NCBI GenBank assembly: GCA_012934845.2
Contig: WNNJ02001114.1
Location: 54,398 to 118,397, forward strand
Length of the DNA: 64,000 nt
Direction: 5' to 3'
Source: Pomphorhynchus laevis
Taxonomy: Eukaryota; Acanthocephala; Palaeacanthocephala; Echinorhynchida; Pomphorhynchidae
The notes under the pieces are model-generated. The model saw only the letters and a program-made list of their open reading frames with translations. It was not told the DNA's origin and ran no database searches. Each line of letters begins with the position of its first letter. Position 1 is the first letter of the stretch. Below are positions 29,372-43,475 of the stretch, piece after piece. The position numbers and the translations under genes were made by a program.

Positions 29372-30420
29372 GTTAAAAAAAGAATTGATTATTAAAGTAC
29401 TTACAATAAAATAACATACAATTCTTCGATTCTTTTGGAGTTCCGAAGCGTATTTATTACAAGCGCCAGAAGCAAACTTAAGCATTCACGTTAAAAAAAA
29501 GAATTGATTATTAAAGTACTTACAAGATTAATATACACACGAAACAAACTTTACAAGCAAAACATAATCAGCTTCGAACCAACGGCTTACAATTAATTAA
29601 TACAAAACCGAGCTTGGGATAACATGCAAGCGAATACGGCTAGTTGCGCAGTCTGTGGCGGATCGTTTCGCCTTAACGCATCAGGTCATCTTCGGGTACA
29701 CGGACCTGTGAACTTGCGCTGCTCAGGATCAGGACATCTACCGACAGCCAGCTCTCACAACGTTATCGCATCAACTGACACAATACCTGAGTTTTTAGAA
29801 GCTAACGAGAACACCTCGAAGACATCGTTTCAGTTTGAAAAGATAGACAGTTCCTGCTGTGAAAATCAAAAGAGATCCTTCGAGCTTCTTCATAGGGTTT
29901 GGATGGAACCAGTTTACACGATCAAGCACATTCCTTGGAATCTTCGCCGCCGAGTTGCCAATGTTTTTTCCTCTTTAATTCTAGAGGCATTGTGCTCAAA
30001 TTCATCCAACGATTGGGAGCGTTTGCTGTGCTTTCCGAAGCTATGCCTCGAAAACCCATCAAAAAAACTTCTCTTTCGTATTGAAATGTATTTTTTTTAA
30101 GTTTGTGCAGCCATTCCTAATAACACCTCCAACCATATCCATCAATAGAACGTTTATAAAGACTAAGCTTCATATAAGTATCACAGATAATGCATTTCAT
30201 AGACCGAACTAAATACCTTGAATCAAACAAGTGGTCTATAAAATCTTGCTGTGTTGAGCTAATTATTAGCTGTTCGTAGTGATCTAGGTTATCCATGGGG
30301 TAAATCTGAATTTTTTTTATTTATAGTTTAGGAGGAAAAAAAAGTAGCTGTTCGTAGTGATCTAGGGGGGGAAATTTTACCTCTGATCGCCTAGGGGGGG
30401 AAATTCTACCTCTGATCCAA
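29371..30420 (+). mobile_element. Internally deleted non-LTR-like retroelement inserted in satellite
   Basis: A GC-richer insertion of about 1.05 kb. The satellite stops at aataatgtt and resumes at aaaaacggacgtg, so roughly 95 bp of monomer phase is missing across it. The left end has a direct repeat (29372-29405 and 29490-29524; motif agaattgattattaaag) like a 5' UTR tandem. An ORF follows (29624-30100), then a 3' region with two repeated motifs: agctgttcgtagtgatctag (about 30269 and 30346) and a G-rich ctagggggg plus aaattttacctctgatc unit (about 30363 and 30390). Tandem short repeats at the 3' end are common in non-LTR elements. Only the N-terminal ORF part and the 3' tail remain, so this would be a non-autonomous derivative. 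Confidence 0.7.
29624..30100 (+). CDS. Truncated retroelement ORF with CCHC-like finger
   Basis: 158 codons from ATG, with base composition clearly less AT-rich than its surroundings. Residues 8-33 form a CxxC...H...C finger (CAVCGGSFRLNASGHL, then VHGP and C33). Residues about 100-146 match a pattern I recognise from invertebrate retroelement ORFs: IKHIPWNLRRRVA followed by DWERLLCFPKLCLENP. In such ORFs a Lys/Arg-rich RGG-type segment and eventually an RT domain normally follow. Here the frame ends at MYFF and the 3' tail begins soon after, so the RT is deleted. The likely role in the parent element is nucleic-acid binding. It is probably not a host gene. The family name is uncertain. Confidence 0.65.
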   Translation: MQANTASCAVCGGSFRLNASGHLRVHGPVNLRCSGSGHLPTASSHNVIASTDTIPEFLEANENTSKTSFQFEKIDSSCCENQKRSFELLHRVWMEPVYTIKHIPWNLRRRVANVFSSLILEALCSNSSNDWERLLCFPKLCLENPSKKLLFRIEMYFF

Positions 30421-33400
30421 AAACGGACGTGATAAATACATAAATCTGTAATATTAAAAAATTATAAAATAATTTATAATTATGATGTGATAATATATTA
30501 AATAACGTATTACAATTTTAATGTGTTGACAGAGGATTAATAAAACACAATTTGCTTCTTCATTTGACTACCTGTTAAAAAACGGACATGAGAAATACAT
30601 AAATCTGTAATATTATTAAATTATAAAATAATTAATAATTATGATGTGATAATATATTAAATAACGTATTACAATTTTAAAATATTGACGGAGGATGAAT
30701 AAAACACAACTTGCTTCTTCATTTGACTACCTGTTAAAAAACGGACGTGAAAAATACAAAAATCTGTAATATTACAAAATTACAAAATAATTAATAATGT
30801 TGATGTGATAATATATTAAATAAAGCATTACAATTTTAAAATATTGACGGAGGATTAATAAAACACAATTTGCTTCTTCATTTGACTACCTGTTAATAAA
30901 CGGACGTGAGAAATACATAAATCTGTAATATTAAAAAATTATACAATAATTTATAATTATGATGTGATAATATATTAAATAACGTATTACAGTTTTAATG
31001 TATTGACGGAGGATTAATAAAACACAATTTGCTTCTTCATTTGACTACCTGTTAATAAACGGACGTGAGAAATACATAAATCTGTAATATTAAAAAATTA
31101 TAAAATAATTTATAATTATGATGTGATAATATATTAAATAACGTATTACAATTTTAAAATATTGACGGAGGATGAATAAAACACAACTTGCTTCTTCATT
31201 TGACTACCTGTTAAAAAACGGACGTGAGAAATACAAAAATCTGTAATATTATAAAATTACAAAATAATTAATAATGTTGATGTGATAATATATTAAATAA
31301 AGCATTACAATTTTAAAATATTGACGGAGGATTAATAAAACACAATTTGCTTCTTCATTTGACTACCTGTTAATAAACGGACGTGAGAAATACATAAATC
31401 TGTAATATTAAAAAATTATAAAATAATTTATAATTATGATGTGATAATATATTAAATAACGTATTACAATTTTAATGTATTGACGGAGGATTAATAAAAC
31501 ACAATTTGCTTCTTCATTTGACTACCTGTTAATAAACGGACGTGAGAAATACATAAATCTGTAATATTAAAAAATTATAAAATAATTTATAATTATGATG
31601 TGATAATATATTAAATAACGTATTACAATTTTAAAATATTGACGGAGGATTAATAAAACACAATTTGCTTCTTCATTTGACTACCTGTTAAAAAACGGAC
31701 ATGAGAAATACATAAATCTGTAATATTATAAAATTATAAAATAATTAATAATTATGATGTGATAATATATTAAATAACGTATTACAATTTTAAAATATTG
31801 ACGGAGGATTAATAAAACACAATTTGCTTCTTCATTTGACTACCTGTTAATAAACGGACGTGAGAAATACATAAATCTGTAATATTAAAAAATTATACAA
31901 TAATTTATAATTATGATGTGATAATATATTAAATAACGTATTACAGTTTTAATGTATTGACGGAGGATTAATAAAACACAATTTGCTTCTTCATTTGACT
32001 ACCTGTTAATAAACGGACGTGAGAAATACATAAATCTGTAATATTAAAAAATTATAAAATAATTTATAATTATGATGTGATAATATATTAAATAACGTAT
32101 TACAATTTTAATGTGTTGACGGAGGATTAATAAAACACAATTTGCTTCTTCATTTGACTACCTGTTAATAAACGGACATGAGAAATACATAAATCTGTAA
32201 TATTATAAAAATTATAAAATAATTAATAATTATGATGTGATAATATATTAAATAACGTATTACAATTTTAAAATATTGACGGAGGATGAATAAAACACAA
32301 CTTGCTTCTTCATTTGACTACCTGTTAAAAAACGGACGTGAAAAATACAAAAATCTGTAATATTATAAAATTACAAAATAATTAATAATGTTGATGTGAT
32401 AATATATTAAATAAAGCATTACAATTTTAAAATATTGACGGAGGATTAATAAAACACAATTTGCTTCTTCATTTGACTACCTGTTAATAAACGGACGTGA
32501 GAAATACATAAATCTGTAATATTAAAAAATTATAAAATAATTTATAATTATGATGTGATAATATATTAAATAACGTATTACAATTTTAATGTATTGACGG
32601 AGGATTAATAAAACACAATTTGCTTCTTCATTTGACTACCTGTTAATAAACGGACGTGAGAAATACATAAATCTGTAATATTAAAAAATTATAAAATAAT
32701 TTATAATTATGATGTGATAATATATTAAATAACGTATTACAATTTTAATGTGTTGACGGAGGATTAATAAAACACAATTTGCTTCTTCATTTGACTACCT
32801 GTTAATAAACGGACATGAGAAATACATAAATCTGTAATATTATTAAATTATAAAATAATTAATAATTATGATGTGATAATATATTAAATAACGTATTACA
32901 ATTTTAAAATATTGACGGAGGATGAATAAAACACAACTTGCTTCTTCATTTGACTACCTGTTAAAAAACGGACGTGAAAAATACAAAAATCTGTAATATT
33001 ATAAAATTACAAAATAATTAATAATGTTGATGTGATAATATATTAAATAAAGCATTACAATTTTAAAATATTGACGGAGGATTAATAAAACACAATTTGC
33101 TTCTTCATTTGACTACCTGTTAATAAACGGACGTGAGAAATACATAAATCTGTAATATTAAAAAATTATACAATAATTTATAATTATGATGTGATAATAT
33201 ATTAAATAACGTATTACAGTTTTAATGTATTGACGGAGGATTAATAAAACACAATTTGCTTCTTCATTTGACTACCTGTTAATAAACGGACGTGAGAAAT
33301 ACATAAATCTGTAATATTAAAAAATTATAAAATAATTTATAATTATGATGTGATAATATATTAAATAACGTATTACAATTTTAATGTGTTGACGGAGGAT

Positions 33401-36400
33401 TAATAAAACACAATTTGCTTCTTCATTTGACTACCTGTTAATAAACGGACATGAGAAATACATAAATCTGTAATATTAAAAAATTATAAAATAATTTATA
33501 ATTATGATGTGATAATATATTAAATAACGTATTACAATTTTAAAATATTGACGGAGGATTAATAAAACACAATTTGCTTCTTCATTTGACTACCTGTTAA
33601 AAAACGGACATGAGAAATACATAAATCTGTAATATTATTAAATTATAAAATAATTAATAATTATGATGTGATAATATATTAAATAACGTATTACAATTTT
33701 AAAATATTGACGGAGGATGAATAAAACACAACTTGCTTCTTCATTTGACTACCTGTTAAAAAACGGACGTGAGAAATACAAAAATCTGTAATATTATAAA
33801 ATTACAAAATAATTAATAATGTTGATGTGATAATATATTAAATAAAGCATTACAATTTTAAAATATTGACGGAGGATTAATAAAACACAATTTGCTTCTT
33901 CATTTGACTACCTGTTAATAAACGGACGTGAGAAATACATAAATCTGTAATATTAAAAAATTATAAAATAATTTATAATTATGATGTGATAATATATTAA
34001 ATAACGTATTACAATTTTAATGTATTGACGGAGGATTAATAAAACACAATTTGCTTCTTCATTTGACTACCTGTTAATAAACGGACGTGAGAAATACATA
34101 AATCTGTAATATTAAAAAATTATAAAATAATTAATAATTATGATGTGATAATATATTAAATAACGTATTACAATTTTAAAATATTGACGGAGGATGAATA
34201 AAACACAACTTGCTTCTTCATTTGACTACCTGTTAAAAAACGGACGTGAAAATACAAAAATCTGTAATATTATAAAATTACAAAATAATTAATAATGTTG
34301 ATGTGATAATATATTAAATAAAGCATTACAATTTTAAAATATTGACGGAGGATTAATAAAACACAATTTGCTTCTTCATTTGACTACCTGTTAATAAACG
34401 GACGTGAGAAATACATAAATCTGTAATATTAAAAAATTATAAAATAATTTATAATTATGATGTGATAATATATTAAATAACGTATTACAGTTTTAATGTA
34501 TTGACGGAGGATTAATAAAACACAATTTGCTTCTTCATTTGACTACCTGTTAATAAACGGACGTGAGAAATACATAAATCTGTAATATTAAAAAATTATA
34601 AAATAATTTATAATTATGATGTGATAATATATTAAATAACGTATTACAATTTTAATGTGTTGACGGAGGATTAATAAAACACAATTTGCTTCTTCATTTG
34701 ACTACCTGTTAATAAACGGACATGAGAAATACATAAATCTGTAATATTATTAAATTATAAAATAATTAATAATTATGATGTGATAATATATTAAATAACG
34801 TATTACAATTTTAAAATATTGACGGAGGATGAATAAAACACAACTTGCTTCTTCATTTGACTACCTGTTAAAAAACGGACGTGATAAATACAAAAATCTG
34901 TAATATTATAAAATTACAAAATAATTAATAATGTTGATGTGATAATATATTAAATAAAGCATTACAATTTTAAAATATTGACGGAGGATTAATAAAACAC
35001 AATTTGCTTCTTCATTTGACTACCTGTTAATAAACGGACGTGAGAAATACATAAATCTGTAATATTAAAAAATTATAAAATAATTTATAATTATGATGTG
35101 ATAATATATTAAATAACGTATTACAGTTTTAATGTATTGACGGAGGATTAATAAAACACAATTTGCTTCTTCATTTGACTACCTGTTAATAAACGGACGT
35201 GAGAAATACATAAATCTGTAATATTAAAAAATTATAAAATAATTAATAATTATGATGTGATAATATATTAAATAACGTATTACAATTTTAAAATATTGAC
35301 GGAGGATGAATAAAACACAACTTGCTTCTTCATTTGACTACCTGTTAAAAAACGGACGTGATAAATACAAAAATCTGTAATATTATAAAATTACAAAATA
35401 ATTAATAATGTTGATGTGATAATATATTAAATAAAGCATTACAATTTTAAAATATTGACGGAGGATTAATAAAACACAATTTGCTTCTTCATTTGACTAC
35501 CTGTTAATAAACGGACGTGAGAAATACATAAATCTGTAATATTAAAAAATTATAAAATAATTTATAATTATGATGTGATAATATATTAAATAACGTATTA
35601 CAATTTTAATGTATTGACGGAGGATTAATAAAACACAATTTGCTTCTTCATTTGACTACCTGTTAATAAACGGACGTGAGAAATACATAAATCTGTAATA
35701 TTAAAAAATTATAAAATAATTTATAATTATGATGTGATAATATATTAAATAACGTATTACAATTTTAATGTGTTTACGGAGGATTAATAAAACACAATTT
35801 GCTTCTTCATTTGACTACCTGTTAATAAACGGACATGAGAAATACATAAATCTGTAATATTAAAAAATTATAAAATAATTAATAATTATGATGTGATAAT
35901 ATATTAAATAACGTATTACAATTTTAAAATATTGACGGAGGATGAATAAAACACAACTTGCTTCTTCATTTGACTACCTGTTAAAAAACGGACGTGATAA
36001 ATACAAAAATCTGTAATATTATAAAATTACAAAATAATTAATAATGTTGATGTGATAATATATTAAATAAAGCATTACAATTTTAAAATATTGACGGAGG
36101 ATTAATAAAACACAATTTGCTTCTTCATTTGACTACCTGTTAATAAACGGACGTGAGAAATACATAAATCTGTAATATTAAAAAATTATAAAATAATTTA
36201 TAATTATGATGTGATAATATATTAAATAACGTATTACAGTTTTAATGTATTGACGGAGGATTAATAAAACACAATTTGCTTCTTCATTTGACTACCTGTT
36301 AATAAACGGACATGAGAAATACATAAATCTGTAATATTAAAAAAATTATAAAATAATTTATAATTATGATGTGATAATATATTAAATAACGTATTACAAT

Positions 36401-39400
36401 TTTAAAATATTGACGGAGGATTAATAAAACACAATTTGCTTCTTCATTTGACTACCTGTTAAAAAACGGACATGAGAAATACATAAATCTGTAATATTAA
36501 AAAATTATAAAATAATTTATAATTATGATGTGATAATATATTAAATAAAGCATTACAATTTTAAAATATTGACGGAGGATTAATAAAACACAATTTGCTT
36601 CTTTATTTAACTATTTGTTAAAAAACAAACGTGAGAAATACAAAAATCTGTAATATTATAAAATTACAAAATAATTAATAATGTTGATGTGATAATATAT
36701 TAAACAACGTATTACAATTTTAAAATATTGACGGAGGATTTATAAAACACAATTTGCTTCTTCATTTGACTACCTGTTAATAAACGGACATGAGAAATAC
36801 ATAAATCTGTAATATTATGAAATTAAAAAATAATTAATAATTATGATGTGATAATATATCAAATAACGTATTACAATTTTAAAATATTGACGGAGGATCA
36901 GTAAAACACAATTTGCTTCTTTATCTGACTAGCTGTTTTTGAACGGACATGAGAAATACATAAATCTGTAATATTAAAAAATTATAAAATAATTTATAAT
37001 TTTGATGTGATAATATATTAAACAACGTATTACAATTTTAAAATATTGACGGAGGATGAATAAAACACAATTTGCTGCTTTATTTGACTACCTGTTTATA
37101 AAAAGGACATAAGAAATACATAAATCTGTAATATTAGAATATTATAAAATAATTTATAATTTTGATGTGATAATATATTAAACAAAGTATTACAATTTTA
37201 AAATATTGACGAAGGATTAATAAAACAATATTTGCTTCTTCATTTGACAACCTGTTAATAAACGGACATGAGAAATACAAAAATCTGTAATATTAAACAA
37301 TTAAAAAATAATTTATAATTATGATGTGATAATATATTCAATAACGTATTACAATTTTTATATATTGACGGAGGATTAATAAAACACAATTTACTCCTTC
37401 ATTCGACTACCTGTTAATAAACGGACATGAGAAATACACAAAATTTTAAATAATACATAATATAAAAATTATACATAATATTATAGAATTATAAAAAAAT
37501 TTATAATTTTGATGTGATAATATATTAAATAACGTATTACAATTTTAAAATATTGACAAAGGATTAATAAAACACAATTTGCTTCTTCATATGACCACCT
37601 GTTAATAAACGGACGTGAGAAATACAAAAATCTGTAATATTAAAAAAATTACAAAATAATTAATAATGTTTATGTGATAATATATTAAAAAACGTATTAC
37701 AATTTTAAAATATTGACGGAGTATTTATAAAACACAATTTGCTTCTTCATTTAACTTCCTGTTAATAAACAGACGTAAAAAATACAAAAATCTGTAATAT
37801 TATAAAATTACAAAATAATTAGTAATGTTGAGGTGAAAATATATTAAATAACATATTACAATTTTAAAATATTGACGGAGGATTAATAAAACACAATTTG
37901 CTTCTTCATTTGACTACCTGTTTATAAAAGGACATGAGAAATACATTAATCTGTAATATTATGAAATTTAAAAATAATTTATTATTATGATGTGATAATA
38001 TATTAAATAACGTATTACAATTTTTAAATATTGACGGAGGATTAATAAAACACAATTTGCTTCTTCATTTGACTACCTGTATATAAAAGGACATGAGAAA
38101 TACATAAATCTGTAATATAAAAAAAAAATTATAAAATAATTTATTATTTTGATGTGATAATATATTAAACAACGTATTACAATTTTAATGTATTGACGGA
38201 GGATTAATCAAAACACAATTTGCTTCTTCATTTGACTACCTGTTAATAAACGGACATAAGATATACATAAAACTGTAATATTATAAAATTAAATAATAAT
38301 TTATAATTATGATGTGATAATATATTAAATGACGTTTTACAATTTTAAAATATTGACGGTGGATTTATAAAACACAATTTGCTCCTTCATTTGACTACCT
38401 GTTAATAAACGGACATGAGAAATACATAAAATTATAAATAATACATAATATATAAATTGTACATATTATTTAAGAATTATAAAATAATTTATAATTTTGT
38501 TGTGATAATATATTAAACAACGTATTACAATTTTAATGTATTGACGGAGGATTAATAAAACACAATTTGCTTCTTCATTTGACAACCTGTTAATAAACGG
38601 ACGTGAGAAATACAAAAATCTGCAATATTATGAAATTAAAAAATAATTAATAATGTTGGTGATAATATATTAAATAACGTATTTCAATTTTAAAATATTG
38701 ACCGAAGATTTATTAAACAATATTTGCTTCTCAATTTGACTACCTGTTAATGAACGGATGTGAGAAATACATAAATCTGTAATATTAAAAAATTATAAAA
38801 TAATTTATAATTATGATGTGATAATATATTAAATAACAAATTACAGTTTTAATGTTTGACGGAGAATTAATAAAACAAAATTTGCTTCCTCATTTGACTA
38901 CCCGTTAATAAAGGGACGTGAGAAATACATAAATCTGTAATATTAAAAAATTATATAATAATTTATAATTATGAGGTGATAAAATATTAAATAACGTATT
39001 ACAATTTTAAAATATTGACGGAGGATTAATAAAACACAATTTGCTTCTTCATTTGACTACCTGTTAAAAAACGGACATGAGAAATACATAAATCTGTAAT
39101 ATTATAAAATTACAAAATAATTAATAATGTTGATGTGATAATATATTAAAAAAACCATTAATTTTAAAATATTGACGGAGCATTAATAAAACACAATTTG
39201 CTTTTTCATTTGAGTACCTTTTAATAAATGGACGTGAGAAATACATAAATCTGTAATATAAGAAAATTATAAAATAATTTATAATTATGATGTGATAATA
39301 TATTAAATAAGGTATTACAATTTTAATGTGTTGACAGAGGATTAATAAAACACAATTTGCTACTTCATTTGACTACCTGTTAATAAACGGACTTGAGAAA

Positions 39401-42400
39401 TACATAAATCTGTAATATTATCAAATTATATAATAATTTATAATTATGATGTGATAATATATTAAATAACGTATTATAATTTTAAAATATTAACGGAGGA
39501 TTAATAAAACACAATTTGCTTCTTCATTTGACTACCTGTTAACAAACGGACATGAGAAATAGATAAATCTGTAATATTATAAAATTATAAAATAATAAAT
39601 AATTATGATGAGATAATATATTAAATAACGTATTACAATTTTAAAATATTGACGGAGGATGAATAAAACACAATTTGCCTCTTCATTTGACTACCTGTTA
39701 AAAAACGGACGTGAGAAATACAAAAATCTGTAATATTAAAAAATTAAACAATAATTTATAATTATGATGTAATAATATATTAAATTACGTATTACAGTTT
39801 TAATGTATTGAAGGAGGATTAATAAAACACAATTTGCTTCTTCATTTGACTACATGTTAATAAAAGGACGTGAGAAATACAAATATCTGTAATATTAAAA
39901 AATTATAAAATAATTTATAATTATGATGTGATAATATATTAAAAAACGTATTACAATTTTAATGTGTTGACAGAGGATTAATAAAACACAATTTGATTCT
40001 TCATTTGACTACCTGTTAATAAACGGACTTGAGAAATACATAAATCTGTAATATTATAAAATTAAATAATAATTTATAATTATGATGTGATAATATATTA
40101 AATAACGGTATTATAATTTTAAAATATTAACGGACGATTAATAAAACACAATTTGCTTCTTCATTTGACTACCTGTTAACAAACGGACATGAGAAATAGA
40201 TAAATCTGTAATATTATAAAATTATAAAATAATAAATAATTATGATGAGATAATATATTAAATAATGTATTACAATTTTAAAATATTGACGGAGGATGAA
40301 TAAAACACAACTTGCTTCTTCATTTGACTACCTGTTAAAAAACGGACGTGAAAAATACAAAAATCTGTAAAATTATAAAATTACAAAATAATTAATAATG
40401 TTGATGTGATAATATATTAAAAAAACATTACAATTTTAAATTATTGACAGAGGATTAATAAAACACAATTTGCTTCGTCATTTGACTACCTGTTAAAAAA
40501 ACGGACATTAAAAAATACATAAATATGTAATATTAAAAAATTATAAATTAATTAATAATTATGATTTGATAATATATTAAATAACGTATTACAATTTTAA
40601 AATATTCACGGAGGATAAATAAAACACAACTTGCTTCTTCATTTGACTACCTGTTAAAAAAACGGACATGAAAAATACATAAATCTGTAATATTAAAAAA
40701 TTATAAATTAATTAATAATTATGATTTGATAATATATTAAATAACGTATTACAATTTTAAAATATTGACGGAGGATGAATAAAACACAATTTGCTTCTGC
40801 ATTTGACTACCTATTAAAAAACGGACGTGAGAAATACAAAAATCTGTAATAATCTAAAATTACAAAATAATTAATAATGTTGATGTGATAATATATATAT
40901 ATAACAACGTATTACAATTTTAAAATATTGACGGAGGATTAATAAAACACAACATGCTTCTTCATTTGACTACCTGTTAAAAAACGGACGTTAAAAATAC
41001 AAAAATCTGTAATATTACAAAATTACAAAATAATTAATAATGTTGATGTGATAATATATTAAATAAAGCATTACAATTTTTAAATATTGACGGAGGATTA
41101 ATAAAACACAATTGGCTTCTTCATTTGACTACCTGTTAATAAACGGACGTGAGAAATACATAAATCTGTAATATAAAAAAATTATACAATAATTTATAAT
41201 TATGATTTGATAATATATTAAACAACTTATTACAGTTTTAATGTATTGACGAATGATTAATAAAACACAATTTGCGTCTTCATTTGACTATCTGTTAATA
41301 AACGGACGTGAAAAATACTTAAATCTGTAATATTAAAAAATTATAAAATAATTTATAATTATGATGTGATAATATATTAAATAACGTATTACAATTTTAA
41401 TGTGTTTACGGAGGATTAATAAAACACAATTTGCTTCTTCATTTGACTACCTGTTAATAAACGGACGTTAAAAATACAAAAATCTGTAATAATTTAAAAT
41501 TACAAAATAATTAATAATGTTGATGTGATAATATATTAAATAAAGCATTACAATTTTAAAATATTGATGGAGGATTAATAAAACACAATTTGCTTCTTCA
41601 TTTGACTACCTGTTATTAAACGGACGTGAGAAATATATAAATCTGTAATATTAAAAAATTATAAAATAATTTATAATTATGATGTGATAATATATTAAAT
41701 AACGTATTACAATTTTAATGTGTTTACGGAGGATTAATAAAACACAATTTGCTTCTTCATTTGACTACCTGTTAATAAACGGACATGAGAAATACATAAA
41801 TCTGTAATATTAAAAAATTATAAAATAATTAATAATTATGATGTGATAATATATTAAAAAACGTATTACAATTTAAATGTATTGACGGAGTATTAATTAA
41901 ACACAATTTGTATCTTCATTTGACTACCTGTTAAAAAACGGACATGAGAAATACATAAATCTGTAATATTATTAAATTAGAAAAAAAAAATTATAATTAT
42001 GATGTTAATATATATTTAATAACGTATTACAATTTTAAAATATTGACGTAGGATTAATATAACACAACTTGCTTCTTTATTTCACTACCTGTTAATAAAC
42101 GGACATGAGAAATACATAAATCTATAATATTATAAAATTCCATAATAATTTATAATTATGATGTGATAATATATTAAATAACGTATTACAATTTTAATTA
42201 GTTGACAGAGGATTAATAAAACACAATTTGCTTCTTCATTTGACTACCTGTTAATAAACGGACATGAGAAATACATAAATCTGTAATATTATAAAATTAT
42301 ATAATAATTTATAATTATGATGTGATAATATATTAAATAACGTATTACAATTTTAAAATATTGACGGAGGATTAATAAAACACAATTTGCTTCTTCATTT

Positions 42401-43475
42401 GACTACCTGTCAAAAAACGGACATAAGAAATACATAAATCTGTAATGTTATTAAATTATAAAATAATTAATAATTATGATGTGATAATATAATAAAAACG
42501 TATTGCAATTTTAAAATATTGACGGAGGATTAATAAAACACAACTTGCTTCTTCATTTGACTAACTGTTAAAAAACGGACGTGAGAAATACATAAATCTG
42601 TAATATTAAAAAATTATAAAATAATTTATAATTATGATGTGATAATATATTAAATAACGTATTACAATTTTAATGTGTTTACGGAGGATTAATAAAACAC
42701 AATTTGCTTCTTCATTTGACTACCTGTTGATACACGGACATGTGAAATACATAAATCTGTAATATTAAAAAATTATAAAATAATTAATAATTATGATGTG
42801 ATAATATATTAAATAACGTATTACAATTTTAAAATATTGACGGAGGATGAATAAAACACAACTTGCTTCTTCATTTGACTACCTGTGAATAAACGGATTG
42901 GAGAAATACATAAATCTGTAATATTAAAAAATTATACAATAATTTATAATTATGATGTGATAATATATTTAAAATCGTATTACAGTTTTAATGTATTGAC
43001 GGAGGATAAGTAAACACAATTTGCTTCTTCATTTGACTACCTGTTAATAAACGGACGTGAGAAATACATAAATCTGTAATATTAAAAAATTATAAAATAA
43101 TTTATAATTATGATGTGATAATATGTTAAATAACGTATTACAATTTTAATGTGTTTACGGAGGATTAATAAAACACAATTTGCTTCTTCATTTGACAACC
43201 TGTTAATACACTGACATGTGAAATACATAAATCTGTAATATTAAAAAATTATAAAATAATTAATAATTATAATGTGATAATATATTAAATAACGTATTAC
43301 AATTTTAAAATATTGACGGAGGATGAATAATACACAACTTGCCTCTTCATTTACTACCTGTTAAAAAACGGACGTGATAAATACAAAAATCTGTAATATT
43401 AAAAAATTACAAAATAATTAATAATGTTGATGTGATAATATATTAAAAAAAGCATTACAATTTTAAAATATTTAG
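30421..43475. repeat. 159-bp AT-rich satellite array, right block
   Basis: About 82 further monomers. From 30.4 to about 36.6 kb the higher-order pattern continues (aaagcattac subtype at about 30823, 31291, 32412, 33046, 33843, 34319, 34955, 35432, 36068 and 36546; spacings mostly 3 and 4 monomers). From 36.6 kb to the end monomers become progressively more diverged, with small AT insertions (for example near 37440 and 38430). The array ends abruptly at about 43475, inside a monomer, where unique AT-rich DNA starts. Confidence 0.97.

Noticed and set aside
29899-30084. 61-codon plus-strand ORF in a second frame
   Set aside because: Lies entirely within the 158-codon finger ORF in another frame; the IPK...FPKLCLENP pattern is in the longer frame.
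1-43475. CRISPR-like regular repetition
   Set aside because: The whole 159-bp monomer is repeated with no unique spacers; this is a eukaryotic satellite.
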